Positions 1-6,195 of a stretch of DNA of 13,241 bases are shown piece after piece. Both the position numbers and the translations under genes were made by a program. The notes under the pieces were generated by a model. It made no database searches, was not told where the DNA came from, and was given only the letters and a program-made list of their open reading frames with translations. Source of the stretch: JADKCL01 sp031424495 (GTDB lineage Bacteria > Bacteroidota > Bacteroidia > J057 > JADKCL01); assembly GCA_031424495.1 (NCBI GenBank), contig JANPHP010000091.1:1-13241 (forward strand). The letters are read 5' to 3'. The number at the start of each line of letters is the position of its first letter. Within the stretch, counting starts at the first letter, position 1.

Positions 1-245
1 GACTGTGAATGGATGGGCTCCTCATAGGCGATGTCATTGACGAGGAGCTGCGGAGGCAATTTTTCCATCAGCTTTTCAAAAATGCCATTTCCAGGCCAGT
101 AGCTCACGCCGCCGATAGGGATCGGTGGCATGCCGCCACCGCCCATGCGTATGATGGTGCCGTCGCGGTAGATCTTGAGTTGGATCACCTGCTGCGTGCC
201 CACCCGCATGTGAAATGTGATGAGACCGATGTCTGCCCTGCGCAT
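1..245 (-). CDS. Unknown protein, N-terminal part, runs off the window
   Basis: The leftward reading frame opens at an ATG on 245-243 and stays open to the window edge, giving 81 codons. I do not recognise the family. The product starts MRRADIGLITFHMRVG and continues with a hydrophilic stretch, an 'IYRDGTIIRMG' segment and a glycine/proline-rich turn (GGGGMPPIPIGG, about residues 36-47). It has no signal peptide or membrane segment. Third-base GC bias and the promoter immediately upstream (TTG at 279-277, 20-base spacer, TAGCTTTC at 256-249, then 3 bases to ATG) support it as a real gene. It lies 63 bases downstream of the lipoprotein phosphodiesterase gene on the same strand, so it could also be read from that gene. 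A second in-frame ATG at codon 13 is a possible alternative start. The C-terminus is not visible. Confidence 0.65.
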   Translation of the reverse strand, partial: MRRADIGLITFHMRVGTQQVIQLKIYRDGTIIRMGGGGMPPIPIGGVSYWPGNGIFEKLMEKLPPQLLVNDIAYEEPIHSQ

Positions 246-248
246 GAT

Positions 249-279
249 GAAAGCTAGGATTTTTGCCCGAAGACGCCAA
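249..279 (-). promoter_or_regulatory. Candidate Bacteroidota promoter, TTG-N20-TAGCTTTC
   Basis: On the minus strand TTG (279-277) is followed by 20 bases and TAGCTTTC (256-249). This matches the Bacteroidota -7 consensus TAnnTTTG at all but the last base. The start codon follows after only 3 bases, so the transcript would have almost no leader. The assignment is by motif only. Confidence 0.45.
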
Positions 280-308
280 GTTTTTCAGGCTCAGATTGCG
301 ATATTCCC

Positions 309-1235
309 CTACATTTCTTGAAGCAGGGCCACGAGGCGGTCGGGATAGTCGGTGATGATGCCATGCACGCCCATCTTGATGAGCCGACGCATGTCGTCGG
401 GTTCATTGACCGTCCAGGGGATTACTTTCATGTTTTTATTGGCTGCGAAACTCAGCATGTCCTCGTCGACATGCTGAAAAGCCGGGCTCAAGATATTTGG
501 GTAATCGCCAAACTCACTGAGGCGGTTGATGTAATTTTCATCCTCCTCGATGAGTAACGCAAGCTGTATGTCCTGGTTTTGGCGGCGAATCTCCCGCAAA
601 ATCTCCAGATCAAAAGATTGCAGGGTGCACTGATAGGTCACTTCAGCAGCCTCCAACTCGGCCAGCACCAACCGCACAAAATCCTTGGGCGCCGGGTTGT
701 ACAAGCCGCCCGGCTCGGTCTTGAGCTCAATGTTGAATTTGGGATTGCGGTACTCGTCGCCGGTCGTTGGGTACTGCTCGGCCATGTGCAGCAGCACGGC
801 ACTCAGGAGCGGTTTGAAAACCGACATTTTTTGCTGGTTTGGAAAGCGGGGATGCACGCGCATGCCGCAGTCATACTTCATGACATCGGCATAGTCCATT
901 TGGTAGATGTTGTACTGTTTTTCCTCGGCCTCGGTGATCGCCGAGCCGTCGGGCTTGGAGCAAAATTCGTGGGAAAACCAGGCCTCGTGCGACACGACGA
1001 CTTGGCTGTCGCGGGTCACCACGACATCGAGTTCCAGCGTGGTGGCGCCCAATTCCCAAGCTTTTTCAAAGGCTGGCAAAGTGTTTTCAGGCATGAGGCC
1101 ACGGCAGCCGCGATGGCCCTGCACATCGAGGTCGATCACCCCCTTGTCACAAGCAGATAGTAGCAAAGTAGCCATGAAAGCAGTCAGCAAAAGTGGCAAA
1201 CGAAAGGCAGATACGAGCGGATGAAGAGGGCGCAT
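309..1235 (-). CDS. Glycerophosphodiester phosphodiesterase, lipoprotein
   Basis: The product is 308 aa and belongs to the GDPD family, metal-dependent TIM-barrel enzymes that hydrolyse glycerophosphodiesters to glycerol-3-phosphate and an alcohol. I chose the ATG at 1235 because it gives a complete lipoprotein signal peptide: a hydrophobic run followed by a lipobox LLSAC with the lipidated Cys at residue 29. The open frame continues upstream but adds only unlikely sequence. Family motifs are visible: GHRG (H41, R42), PENT (E50), LELDV (E68, D70) and SHE (H83). A later IELK segment and the C-terminal PWTVNEPDDMRRLIKMGVHGIITDYPDRL are the classic end of the barrel. The protein is probably anchored in the outer or inner membrane facing the periplasm and scavenges phosphodiesters. 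The metallophosphoesterase gene diverges from it across a 224-base gap. Confidence 0.93.
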   Translation of the reverse strand: MRPLHPLVSAFRLPLLLTAFMATLLLSACDKGVIDLDVQGHRGCRGLMPENTLPAFEKAWELGATTLELDVVVTRDSQVVVSHEAWFSHEFCSKPDGSAITEAEEKQYNIYQMDYADVMKYDCGMRVHPRFPNQQKMSVFKPLLSAVLLHMAEQYPTTGDEYRNPKFNIELKTEPGGLYNPAPKDFVRLVLAELEAAEVTYQCTLQSFDLEILREIRRQNQDIQLALLIEEDENYINRLSEFGDYPNILSPAFQHVDEDMLSFAANKNMKVIPWTVNEPDDMRRLIKMGVHGIITDYPDRLVALLQEM

Positions 1236-1254
1236 TGTGTGGGCGAAGTATGGG

Positions 1255-1274
1255 GCAAATATCGATAATTTGGC
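1255..1274. promoter_or_regulatory. Imperfect palindrome in the divergent intergenic region
   Basis: CAAAT (1256-1260), ATCGAT (1261-1266), A, then ATTTG (1268-1272) form an imperfect inverted repeat 20 bases upstream of the lipoprotein phosphodiesterase start. It could be an operator or overlap that gene's promoter, since the minus strand reads GATATTTG here, one base off the -7 consensus. No regulator can be named. The rest of the 1236-1459 gap shows no gene. Confidence 0.25.
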
Positions 1275-1439
1275 GTTCAGATGTACGCGACTGCAAGCAA
1301 CAAGTTTGGTGAAATCAATGCGGCCGATCCAATTGCGCCAATGTGGATGCAAGATGAACAAACGCAATGCAGCCATGAACCCAGTATCAATTTTGCGCAA
1401 AGACATTCCGCATGGCCCATAGACCGATACAGGAGACCG

Positions 1440-1447
1440 TAACTTTG
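1440..1447 (+). promoter_or_regulatory. Candidate -7 box TAACTTTG for the phosphoesterase gene
   Basis: TAACTTTG matches TAnnTTTG exactly and ends 12 bases before the first ATG (1460) and 27 before the second (1475). I see no TTG at the expected 19-21-base upstream spacing, so the -33 element is missing or weak. Confidence 0.4.
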
Positions 1448-1459
1448 CTGTAAATAAAG

Positions 1460-1485
1460 ATGAGCACATTGATTATGAGCACATT
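1460..1485 (+). repeat. 15-base-period duplication covering the start codon
   Basis: ATGAGCACATT at 1460-1470 is repeated exactly at 1475-1485, in frame. Each copy begins with a potential start codon, so this is a small in-frame tandem duplication of the translation start. Confidence 0.7.
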
Positions 1486-2341
1486 TCAAAAACGCAAAAT
1501 CGACCTGCTGGTCATTTCAGACATCCATCTTGGCACCTATGGTTGCCACGCGCCCGAGTTGCTGCGCTACCTCAAAAGCGTGGAGCCGACCGAGCTCATC
1601 CTCAACGGCGACATCGTCGACATCTGGCAATTCAGCAAGCGATACTGGCCAGCAAGCCACATGCAAGTCGTCGAATACCTCATGCACCTGGCCGCGACAG
1701 GCACCCCCGTGCATTACCTCACTGGCAACCACGACGAAATGCTGCGCCGATTTGCAGGCTTCAAAATGGGCGCTTTACAGATCGCCAATAAACTCGTCAA
1801 GACGCTGCCCGACGGCAAAAAGGCTTGGTTTTTTCACGGTGACGTCTTTGACGTGACCATGCAAAACTCAAAATGGCTGGCCAAGCTCGGCGGATGGGGC
1901 TATGACGCGCTCATCCTGCTGAATCGCGGCGTGAACTTTGTCCTTGAAAAATTTGGAAGGGGCAAGTTTTCGCTCTCCAAAAAGATCAAAAATTCCGTGA
2001 AATCTGCGGTGAGTTTCATCAGCAACTTCGAATCGACCGCAGCCGAAATGGCCATTTTTCATGGCTATGACTTTGTCGTCTGCGGCCACATCCATCAGCC
2101 GGCGATGCACCGCATCACGACCACAAAGGGCGAGGTCGATTATCTTAATTCAGGCGACTGGGTAGAAAATCTCACGGCGCTAGAGTACCATGCGGGCGAA
2201 TGGAAGCTCTATACTTTTGACGAAGGTGATGCCGACTTACAAGCTGATGAAGCGATAGAAACCCCGCTGCCGCTCACGAGCAAGCTCATTTTTGAGCAAT
2301 TGCGCCAAGAATTTGCATTTCCAGAGCCGGCGATGAACTGA
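1460..2341 (+). CDS. UDP-2,3-diacylglucosamine diphosphatase-like metallophosphoesterase (LpxH/COG2908)
   Basis: This calcineurin-like phosphoesterase of 293 aa (288 aa from the second ATG at 1475) resembles LpxH-type enzymes. These cleave UDP-2,3-diacylglucosamine to lipid X in lipid A synthesis at the cytoplasmic face of the inner membrane. The metal-binding motifs appear in order: SDIHLG (D21, H23), NGDIVDIW (D51), TGNHD (N90, H91), FHGD (H126, D128) and CGHIH (H210, H212). After it come DYLNSGDWVENLTALEY and an acidic C-terminal tail. Residues about 150-190 form a basic and hydrophobic insert, as is common in this group for membrane contact. The length is longer than gammaproteobacterial LpxH but normal for Bacteroidota homologues. 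The start is ambiguous because ATGAGCACATT occurs twice, 15 bases apart. The gene converges with ywbE, with 3 bases between the stop codons. Substrate assignment is by family only; some COG2908 members have other substrates. Confidence 0.85.
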   Translation: MSTLIMSTFQKRKIDLLVISDIHLGTYGCHAPELLRYLKSVEPTELILNGDIVDIWQFSKRYWPASHMQVVEYLMHLAATGTPVHYLTGNHDEMLRRFAGFKMGALQIANKLVKTLPDGKKAWFFHGDVFDVTMQNSKWLAKLGGWGYDALILLNRGVNFVLEKFGRGKFSLSKKIKNSVKSAVSFISNFESTAAEMAIFHGYDFVVCGHIHQPAMHRITTTKGEVDYLNSGDWVENLTALEYHAGEWKLYTFDEGDADLQADEAIETPLPLTSKLIFEQLRQEFAFPEPAMN

Positions 2342-2344
2342 GGC

Positions 2345-2551
2345 TCAATCGTCCTCGGGAATGATTTCATGCACACGCCCGACCTGCCCGTCCATCAATT
2401 TTACCTTGATGCCGCGCGAGTGTACGGGCGCACTCGTGAGGATCGCGCGCACGATGCCCTCGGTGAGCGTGCCACTGCGTTGGTCCTTTTTCAAGATGAT
2501 GTTCACGAGCATGCCCGGCTTGATGTCTGCCCGTCGTGTGCCGTCACTCAT
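2345..2551 (-). CDS. ywbE: YwbE family protein
   Basis: This 68-aa protein matches the YwbE (DUF2196) family along its whole length: R-x-DI-KPG-x-LV near residues 7-16, KKDQRSGTLTEG at 21-32, ILTS, HSRGIKVKL at 44-52 and a closing DGQVGRV at 54-60. The family is small, conserved and of unknown function, and its fold is probably a compact beta-barrel. I chose the ATG at 2551 because it gives the usual family length and overlaps the upstream stop in an ATGA arrangement. That overlap implies translational coupling to the SRPBCC gene. The gene's stop lies 3 bases from the stop of the convergent phosphoesterase gene. Confidence 0.9.
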   Translation of the reverse strand: MSDGTRRADIKPGMLVNIILKKDQRSGTLTEGIVRAILTSAPVHSRGIKVKLMDGQVGRVHEIIPEDD

Positions 2552-2952
2552 CTTTTTTGCGCTGCAAAATAGGCCTGCATGGGGGTGAGGTAATGATCTT
2601 GCCAGCCCTTGAAATACTTCTCGCCGTCGCCAGCGGGAATGTTGGTGTGGCGCAGCGTGAACTGGCAACCTTGGGTGCTGTCACGCAGTAAGATCTCGAT
2701 TTGGCTGTCGTCTGCATCGTCTGGAAACTCACTCGTGCGCCAGCTTTGCAGGATGCGCGATGTCGGTTCCAAGCCCAGCACTTCGCCCGTGATATAGCCA
2801 TCCCAAGCGGTATAGCTGCTCCCCTCGACGGGCTTCACACTCGCGGCGCCACCGGTAAAGGCAGCGTGCTCCTTGCTGCTGAGCCAGGCGTGGTAGAGAT
2901 CGTCGGCTTTGACCGGAAAGAGTGCAGTGACGAGGATGGATTCAGGTTTCAT
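2548..2952 (-). CDS. SRPBCC / AHSA1-domain protein
   Basis: A 134-aa single-domain protein of the SRPBCC superfamily, AHSA1 (Aha1 C-terminal-like) subgroup. It is a helix-grip fold with a hydrophobic ligand pocket. Diagnostic features are the N-terminal 'A.F.V..D.LYHAWLSSKEHAAFTGG' (residues about 10-37), the central DGYITGEVLGLEP, SRILQSWR with an acidic DDADDSQIEI, and the C-terminal 'LRHTNIPAGD....YFKGWQDHYL'. The ATG at 2952 is preferred to a TTG two codons upstream. Its stop overlaps the ywbE start by 4 bases, so the two form an operon. The natural ligand is unknown; many bacterial members are annotated only as polyketide-cyclase- or activator-like. No clear promoter is visible upstream, although TAGAATTTCTA (2978-2988) is a short inverted repeat in the leader. 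Confidence 0.88.
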   Translation of the reverse strand: MKPESILVTALFPVKADDLYHAWLSSKEHAAFTGGAASVKPVEGSSYTAWDGYITGEVLGLEPTSRILQSWRTSEFPDDADDSQIEILLRDSTQGCQFTLRHTNIPAGDGEKYFKGWQDHYLTPMQAYFAAQKR

Positions 2953-3397
2953 GGACAATTCAGATTTGGCTTCAATTTAGAATTTCTAGGTGGTTTTTGC
3001 AGGGGCGGATGAATTATTTTCTAGGGCAATCGCTCCCGATATTTAACGCCTTCACTTTTACGCACTAGGAATTCACAGATTGGCAAAAGGTGTCTCGGCA
3101 GGTTAGGTGGCCTCGCTTGGCCGATTTGTGATTTTCGTGAAATCTATGAATACTTGAAGCACAGGTTTGGCAAGCGGCCAGCAGCCAAATTCAAGGCTAG
3201 TTACGGGTAGTTGCTCAAGAGCCTCGTGAACTTTCCCTACCAATAGGCTGGTCTTCTGGATTCGTGAACTTCTTGAAAAACAGACAACGATTTTCGGTAG
3301 AATGAAAATTCGGTGCTGAGCGGTCCCTTTTTGTACCCCGAAAGGAGGTTTCGGGACGCATTTTCCTCTCAAAATACAGGCTTGGGAAGCTGGGGTT
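2953..3397. other. AT-rich stretch without a supported gene
   Basis: This 445-base gap has a lower GC content than its flanks. The longest frame (3372 down to 3103, minus) starts only at a TTG, contains no methionine codon and matches nothing I recognise. A short ATG frame of about 48 codons on the minus strand near 3360 also has no recognisable content. Together with the gene fragment next to it, the stretch reads like degenerated sequence left from a transferred segment. I see no terminal repeats or transposase. Confidence 0.5.
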
Positions 3398-3874
3398 TCA
3401 TGAGCCTTTCTGTCGCTTCCAATGTTTTTCTAGTGTCCTTCTCAGTTTCGCTGAAACAATATATCCCCCAGTTTTATTTGCACCTTCATATTCAACGGCT
3501 CCAATTTCTTTGAGCGTTTTGATGTGCCTTTCGACCGTTTTGTAGGGTTTTTTCAGTTTTTCAGCGATCTCAGAGGCTCGTATGCGCTTCTCTTTGAGGA
3601 TGATCGCAATGATCTCCACCAAAGATGCTTTTAAAGAATCGGTTATACCCTCGCTAGTTCCCTTGACCTGAGCAAGCGCAAGAAGTTTTTCTATTCCCTC
3701 ACTTATTCCCTCACTATAACTAAAGGGAACAACCACACCTGGAAAAGTTACTGTAACTGTATTGTTATTGACTTTCCAAACAGGTGGCTTGAATCCCAGC
3801 TCTTTGCTCGAGAAAGCTTTGGCATTTCCATCCCGAAACCAAATCAACAGCGATTGCCCCAAAATTATTTTCAA
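3398..3874 (-). pseudogene. C-terminal fragment of an AlbA_2/AAA_4-type ATP-binding transcriptional-regulator-like protein
   Basis: The frame encodes about 158 aa that resemble the C-terminal third of the large 'divergent AAA_4 / AlbA_2' ATP-binding protein family (usually 400-500 aa). It shows a degenerate 'RDGNAKAFSSKELGFKPPVW' linker, then NNNTVTVTFPGVV (residues about 37-49), then a linker with repeated SEG(I)-type segments. It ends in a winged-helix region with 'RIRASEIAEKLKKPYKTVE' and 'HIKTLKEIGAVEYEGANKTGGY'. The N-terminal AlbA_2 nuclease/ATPase-like part is absent. The frame begins just after a TAG, contains no methionine codon anywhere and could start only at TTG (3874), so it is very probably dead. 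Its AT-rich composition differs from the flanking genes, which suggests horizontal acquisition. The broken end lies about 55 bases from the start of the DinB gene. Confidence 0.75.
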
Positions 3875-3903
3875 CTACTGGCAAGTCGATCCTACATTCC
3901 GCC

Positions 3904-3911
3904 TAAATTTA
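3904..3911 (+). promoter_or_regulatory. Candidate -7 box TAAATTTA for the DinB gene
   Basis: TAAATTTA is one base off TAnnTTTG and ends 17 bases before ATG. It lies in a perfect 10-base palindrome CTAAATTTAG (3903-3912). The same CCTAAATTT string recurs in the promoter of the next gene (4545-4552). No -33 box is evident. Confidence 0.35.
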
Positions 3912-3928
3912 GAACCAAAATCATCACC

Positions 3929-4468
3929 ATGCTCACAGAAGAACAATTAGAGTCTCTGCGCTTTCCGGTAGGCAGGTGGCAAAAGCCCGAGGTCGTCACG
4001 GCCGATGATTGGGCTGAGCACCTCGCTACGCTCGCAGGCTTTCCCGCACGTTTGCGCAAGCGGCTTGCCCACGCTAACGATGCACAGCTCGACACCCCCT
4101 ATCGGCCCGATGGGTGGACGGTGCGGCAAGTGGTACACCACTGTGCCGACAGCCACATGAATTGCCTCATTCGCCTAAAACTGAGCCTCACGGAAGACAA
4201 GCCCACGATCAAGCCCTACGCCGAGGAGCTCTGGGCCGAGTTGCCCGATTACATCTTGCCTTTGGAGCCCTCCTTGCGCCTGCTCGATGGCATCCATGAG
4301 CGCATCAGCTACCTGCTTACGCACATCACGCCCGCTCAGCGCGCCCGCGAATACATCCACCCGCAGTACCAAAGCATTTTTAGCATCGATCAGGTTGTGT
4401 CGCTCTATGCTTGGCATTGCAAGCACCATTTTGGACATGTCGGCTTGGTGGTGGCAAAGCCGCAGTGA
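3929..4468 (+). CDS. DinB superfamily, YfiT-like putative metal-dependent hydrolase
   Basis: A 179-aa four-helix-bundle protein closely matching the YfiT/BstA group of the DinB superfamily. The signature appears as 'RPDGWTVRQVVHHCADSHMN' (59-78), then 'LKLSLTEDKPTIKPYAEELWAEL', 'PSLRLLDGIHERI' and 'YAWHCKHHFGHV' (160-171). The likely metal ligands are H70 (or H71), H163 and H167, the three-histidine arrangement known in YfiT. Members are often annotated as metal-dependent hydrolases or bacillithiol-transferase relatives; the true substrate here is unknown. I chose the ATG at 3929 because it gives the family length; an upstream ATG at 3854 would overlap the pseudogene and add unrelated sequence. 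A structured hairpin region follows the stop. Confidence 0.9.
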   Translation: MLTEEQLESLRFPVGRWQKPEVVTADDWAEHLATLAGFPARLRKRLAHANDAQLDTPYRPDGWTVRQVVHHCADSHMNCLIRLKLSLTEDKPTIKPYAEELWAELPDYILPLEPSLRLLDGIHERISYLLTHITPAQRAREYIHPQYQSIFSIDQVVSLYAWHCKHHFGHVGLVVAKPQ

Positions 4469-4473
4469 TGCAT

Positions 4474-4531
4474 TTTAGGCTGCCGCGGCATGAGCGCAGA
4501 GGAGCGCTCAAAATTTTGCTTGCTGCCTAAA
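4474..4531 (+). terminator. Nested hairpin, possible terminator
   Basis: The inner stem TGAGCGC (4491-4497) pairs with GCGCTCA (4504-4510) across a 6-base loop and is followed by AAATTTT. The outer stem TTTAGGC (4474-4480) pairs with GCCTAAA (4525-4531). The perfect palindrome TGCCGCGGCA (4481-4490) lies between the two 5' arms. It begins 6 bases after the DinB stop, which suits a terminator, but the U-tract is short. Confidence 0.45.
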
Positions 4532-4545
4532 CGTGTGAAAAATCC

Positions 4546-4553
4546 TAAATTTG
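4546..4553 (+). promoter_or_regulatory. Candidate -7 box TAAATTTG
   Basis: This is an exact match to TAnnTTTG, 24 bases before the ATG at 4578. A TTG at 4520-4522 is upstream with a 23-base spacer, slightly longer than the usual 19-21. AGGAAA (4570-4575), just before ATG, may help ribosome binding. Confidence 0.5.
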
Positions 4554-4577
4554 CCATACTCCCAATCGCAGGAAACA

Positions 4578-5357
4578 ATGACACCCAATGAAGCACTTTT
4601 GATCTTTGAAGCCATGGCAGATGGCTGCTCACCACTTACGGGCGAGGTATTGCCCCATGACCACCTGCTGCTCGACGAGTCGGTGATGGAGGCGGTGCTC
4701 ATCGCGATCGAGTCCCTGCGCGGCAAGTCCGCATCCGCCACGAGCAAGCCCAGCCGCAACGCAAAACCCGGCAACAGCGCAGCGCAGGCGTTGCCGTTGG
4801 AGCAGGTAGACCTACCCGACGAGGACCTGATGACCGCCGTCACACTTTACCGGTCGCTCGACACCAACCCGACCGCCAATCGCATCGCTGCCCTGCTCTG
4901 CGGCAACTCCGCCGTAAAAATGACCGAACTCTTGCAGCATCACCTCTTTGGCAAGTATGCCGAACGCTACCAAAAAGCGCAGATCGTGCCTTGGCTGGAC
5001 GAATGGATTCTGAAAAACAACATCAATCCGCCGACGGTCAAGGAAATCCATCCCTATTTTGCGGAGCCGCACCACAACGCACTTTCCGAGCGTGCCGTGG
5101 AGCAGCTCAAGGAAAAAGTGGCCGCCATACCGATCGTGCGAATCGAAGGCCTGAGCGAAGAGCTCGTGGAGCGCCGCAAGACCTTGCCGCGCAGCCATGA
5201 ACCCTGGCCTGAGGAGGAAACGCGCCTGCTCAAAAAAGCGACCGAATTTACCAATGACCTTCCTTTTCTGAGCCAGAGTTTTGGGCGCAGTGAGCTGGCA
5301 ATCTCGGCGCAAGCCGAGAAATGGCTGTCACCTTCGGAGACCGAATCCCAGGCTTGA
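4578..5357 (+). CDS. Unknown protein with N-terminal 'TGEVLP' motif and Myb/SANT-like C-terminal helix region
   Basis: The product is 259 aa, soluble, with no signal peptide. The N-terminus reads 'MTPNEALLIFEAMADGCSPLTGEVLP' followed by a helix to about residue 48. This resembles a short 'ADG.dP.TGE.lP' module found at the start of various bacterial DNA-associated proteins. A Pro/Ser/Ala-rich linker (about 49-75) leads to a mostly helical middle. The C-terminus 'EPWPEEETRLLKKATEFTNDL' then 'FLSQSFGRSELAISAQAEKWL' (208-250) has the W-x2-EE-x2-L and 'GRSE-AI--Q--KW' look of a Myb/SANT or GcrA-like helix-turn-helix used for DNA binding. The ATG at 4578 is supported by AGGAAA and the promoter upstream; an ATG 27 bases upstream is less likely. 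The role is unknown; DNA binding is my inference. It converges with the MmcQ gene 8 bases away. Confidence 0.75.
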   Translation: MTPNEALLIFEAMADGCSPLTGEVLPHDHLLLDESVMEAVLIAIESLRGKSASATSKPSRNAKPGNSAAQALPLEQVDLPDEDLMTAVTLYRSLDTNPTANRIAALLCGNSAVKMTELLQHHLFGKYAERYQKAQIVPWLDEWILKNNINPPTVKEIHPYFAEPHHNALSERAVEQLKEKVAAIPIVRIEGLSEELVERRKTLPRSHEPWPEEETRLLKKATEFTNDLPFLSQSFGRSELAISAQAEKWLSPSETESQA

Positions 5358-5365
5358 TTCGCCGC

Positions 5366-5713
5366 TCATTCGCCCAGACCTTGTTGCACTTTTTTCGGAA
5401 GCTTGGCCTTTACCAATGCATAGGACTGCTTGGCCAAACGCTGGATTTCACTGGCCGTAAAAAGCGTGATGTCGCTGATATAGATCCATTTGTGACGCGC
5501 GAGATAGGGAGCGGGCTTGCACCCGGGCCGCGCAGCAAGTTCCTCAAATTCCTCATCGGCCACCTTGAGCGATGCTGTGATCGGTAGCTCGTCGGGGCAG
5601 GTGACCAGAAACATTTTGCCGCCGATGCTGAAGCAAAGGTCATGCTCCCACTTGATGTCTTGGGTCACGTGGGGAAATGAAAGGCAAAGCGCTTGCAGCT
5701 GTGTGAGGTCCAT
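5366..5713 (-). CDS. MmcQ/YjbR family protein
   Basis: A 115-aa protein matching the MmcQ/YjbR family, whose CyaY-like fold suggests double-wing DNA binding. Its biological role is not well established. Visible signature: 'LSFPHVTQDIKWEHDLCFSIGGKMF' (11-35), 'TASLKV' and 'EELAARPGCKPAPYLARHKWIYI' (57-79). It closes with 'EIQRLAKQSYALVKAKLPKK' (89-108). I start it at the ATG on 5713-5711 rather than a TTG two codons further out. A full promoter (TTTG-N20-TATTTTTG) ends only 3 bases before this ATG, which rules out an upstream start and predicts a leaderless transcript. The gene converges with the Myb-like gene and is divergent from the DoxX-like gene. Confidence 0.92.
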   Translation of the reverse strand: MDLTQLQALCLSFPHVTQDIKWEHDLCFSIGGKMFLVTCPDELPITASLKVADEEFEELAARPGCKPAPYLARHKWIYISDITLFTASEIQRLAKQSYALVKAKLPKKVQQGLGE

Positions 5714-5716
5714 TTT

Positions 5717-5748
5717 CAAAAATAGACTTCGGGTACTGACGTTCCAAA
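5717..5748 (-). promoter_or_regulatory. Bacteroidota promoter TTTG-N20-TATTTTTG
   Basis: On the minus strand TTTG (5748-5745), a 20-base spacer and TATTTTTG (5724-5717) give an exact match to both consensus boxes at standard spacing. The ATG of the MmcQ gene follows after 3 bases. Confidence 0.7.
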
Positions 5749-5826
5749 CAGAAAATGTGTAAATTGTCGTAATAAGAAGGCAAGGTTCACCTCGAACGAC
5801 AGCCCTAGGCCAATTGCGGAAAATTT

Positions 5827-6195
5827 ATGAATCTGAAAATTGCGAGCAGCTACTTTTTGGCCATTGTCATGCTCCTTGGAGGCGTGGCTCACTTCTTGAG
5901 GGCCGAGTTTTTTGTGGCTTTCATGCCCAATACCTTTCCCTACAAAGATTTTTGTGTGGCAGCATCTGGTGTCGCGGAGATCGTGCTGGGCATCGGCCTC
6001 CTGATTCCTCGTTTCCGCACGATGGCCGCAGCCGGAGTGCTGATCATGCTCGTGCTGTATTTCCCGCTGCATATCGTGGACTTGAATCGCTATATCCCCA
6101 GGGTCGGCAGCAAAGCGGTGGCTTGGATCCGATTGCCGATCCAAGTGCTCTTGATCTGGATGGCCTATTTGGCGACACAATGGGAAAAGCGGTGA
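5827..6195 (+). CDS. DoxX-like four-helix membrane protein
   Basis: A 122-aa integral membrane protein with four predicted membrane helices (about residues 5-22, 43-60, 66-84 and 101-118), the size and layout of the DoxX/DoxD-like family. Family-like features are 'GGVAHFLRAEFFVAFMP' after helix 1, 'GVAEIVLGIGLLIPRFR' over helix 2, and 'LYFPLHIVDL' at the end of helix 3. Members sit in the cytoplasmic membrane. Some are linked to thiosulfate or quinone redox chemistry, but most, including this one, have no assigned reaction. The start is the ATG at 5827, where the hydrophobic N-terminal helix begins immediately. A convincing promoter is not visible upstream. The neighbours give no hint of pathway. 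Confidence 0.85.
   Translation: MNLKIASSYFLAIVMLLGGVAHFLRAEFFVAFMPNTFPYKDFCVAASGVAEIVLGIGLLIPRFRTMAAAGVLIMLVLYFPLHIVDLNRYIPRVGSKAVAWIRLPIQVLLIWMAYLATQWEKR

Noticed and set aside
579..1160. A rightward open frame of 193 codons opposite the phosphodiesterase
   Set aside because: The leftward frame contains all GDPD motifs; this one is a compositional shadow.
3103..3372. An 89-codon leftward open frame in the AT-rich stretch
   Set aside because: It starts only with TTG, has no methionine codon and shows no recognisable motif. It was kept only as part of the degenerate region.
5716..6180. A 154-codon leftward open frame opposite the DoxX-like gene
   Set aside because: It is rich in His/Gln/Asp with no domain, while the opposite strand has four clear membrane helices.
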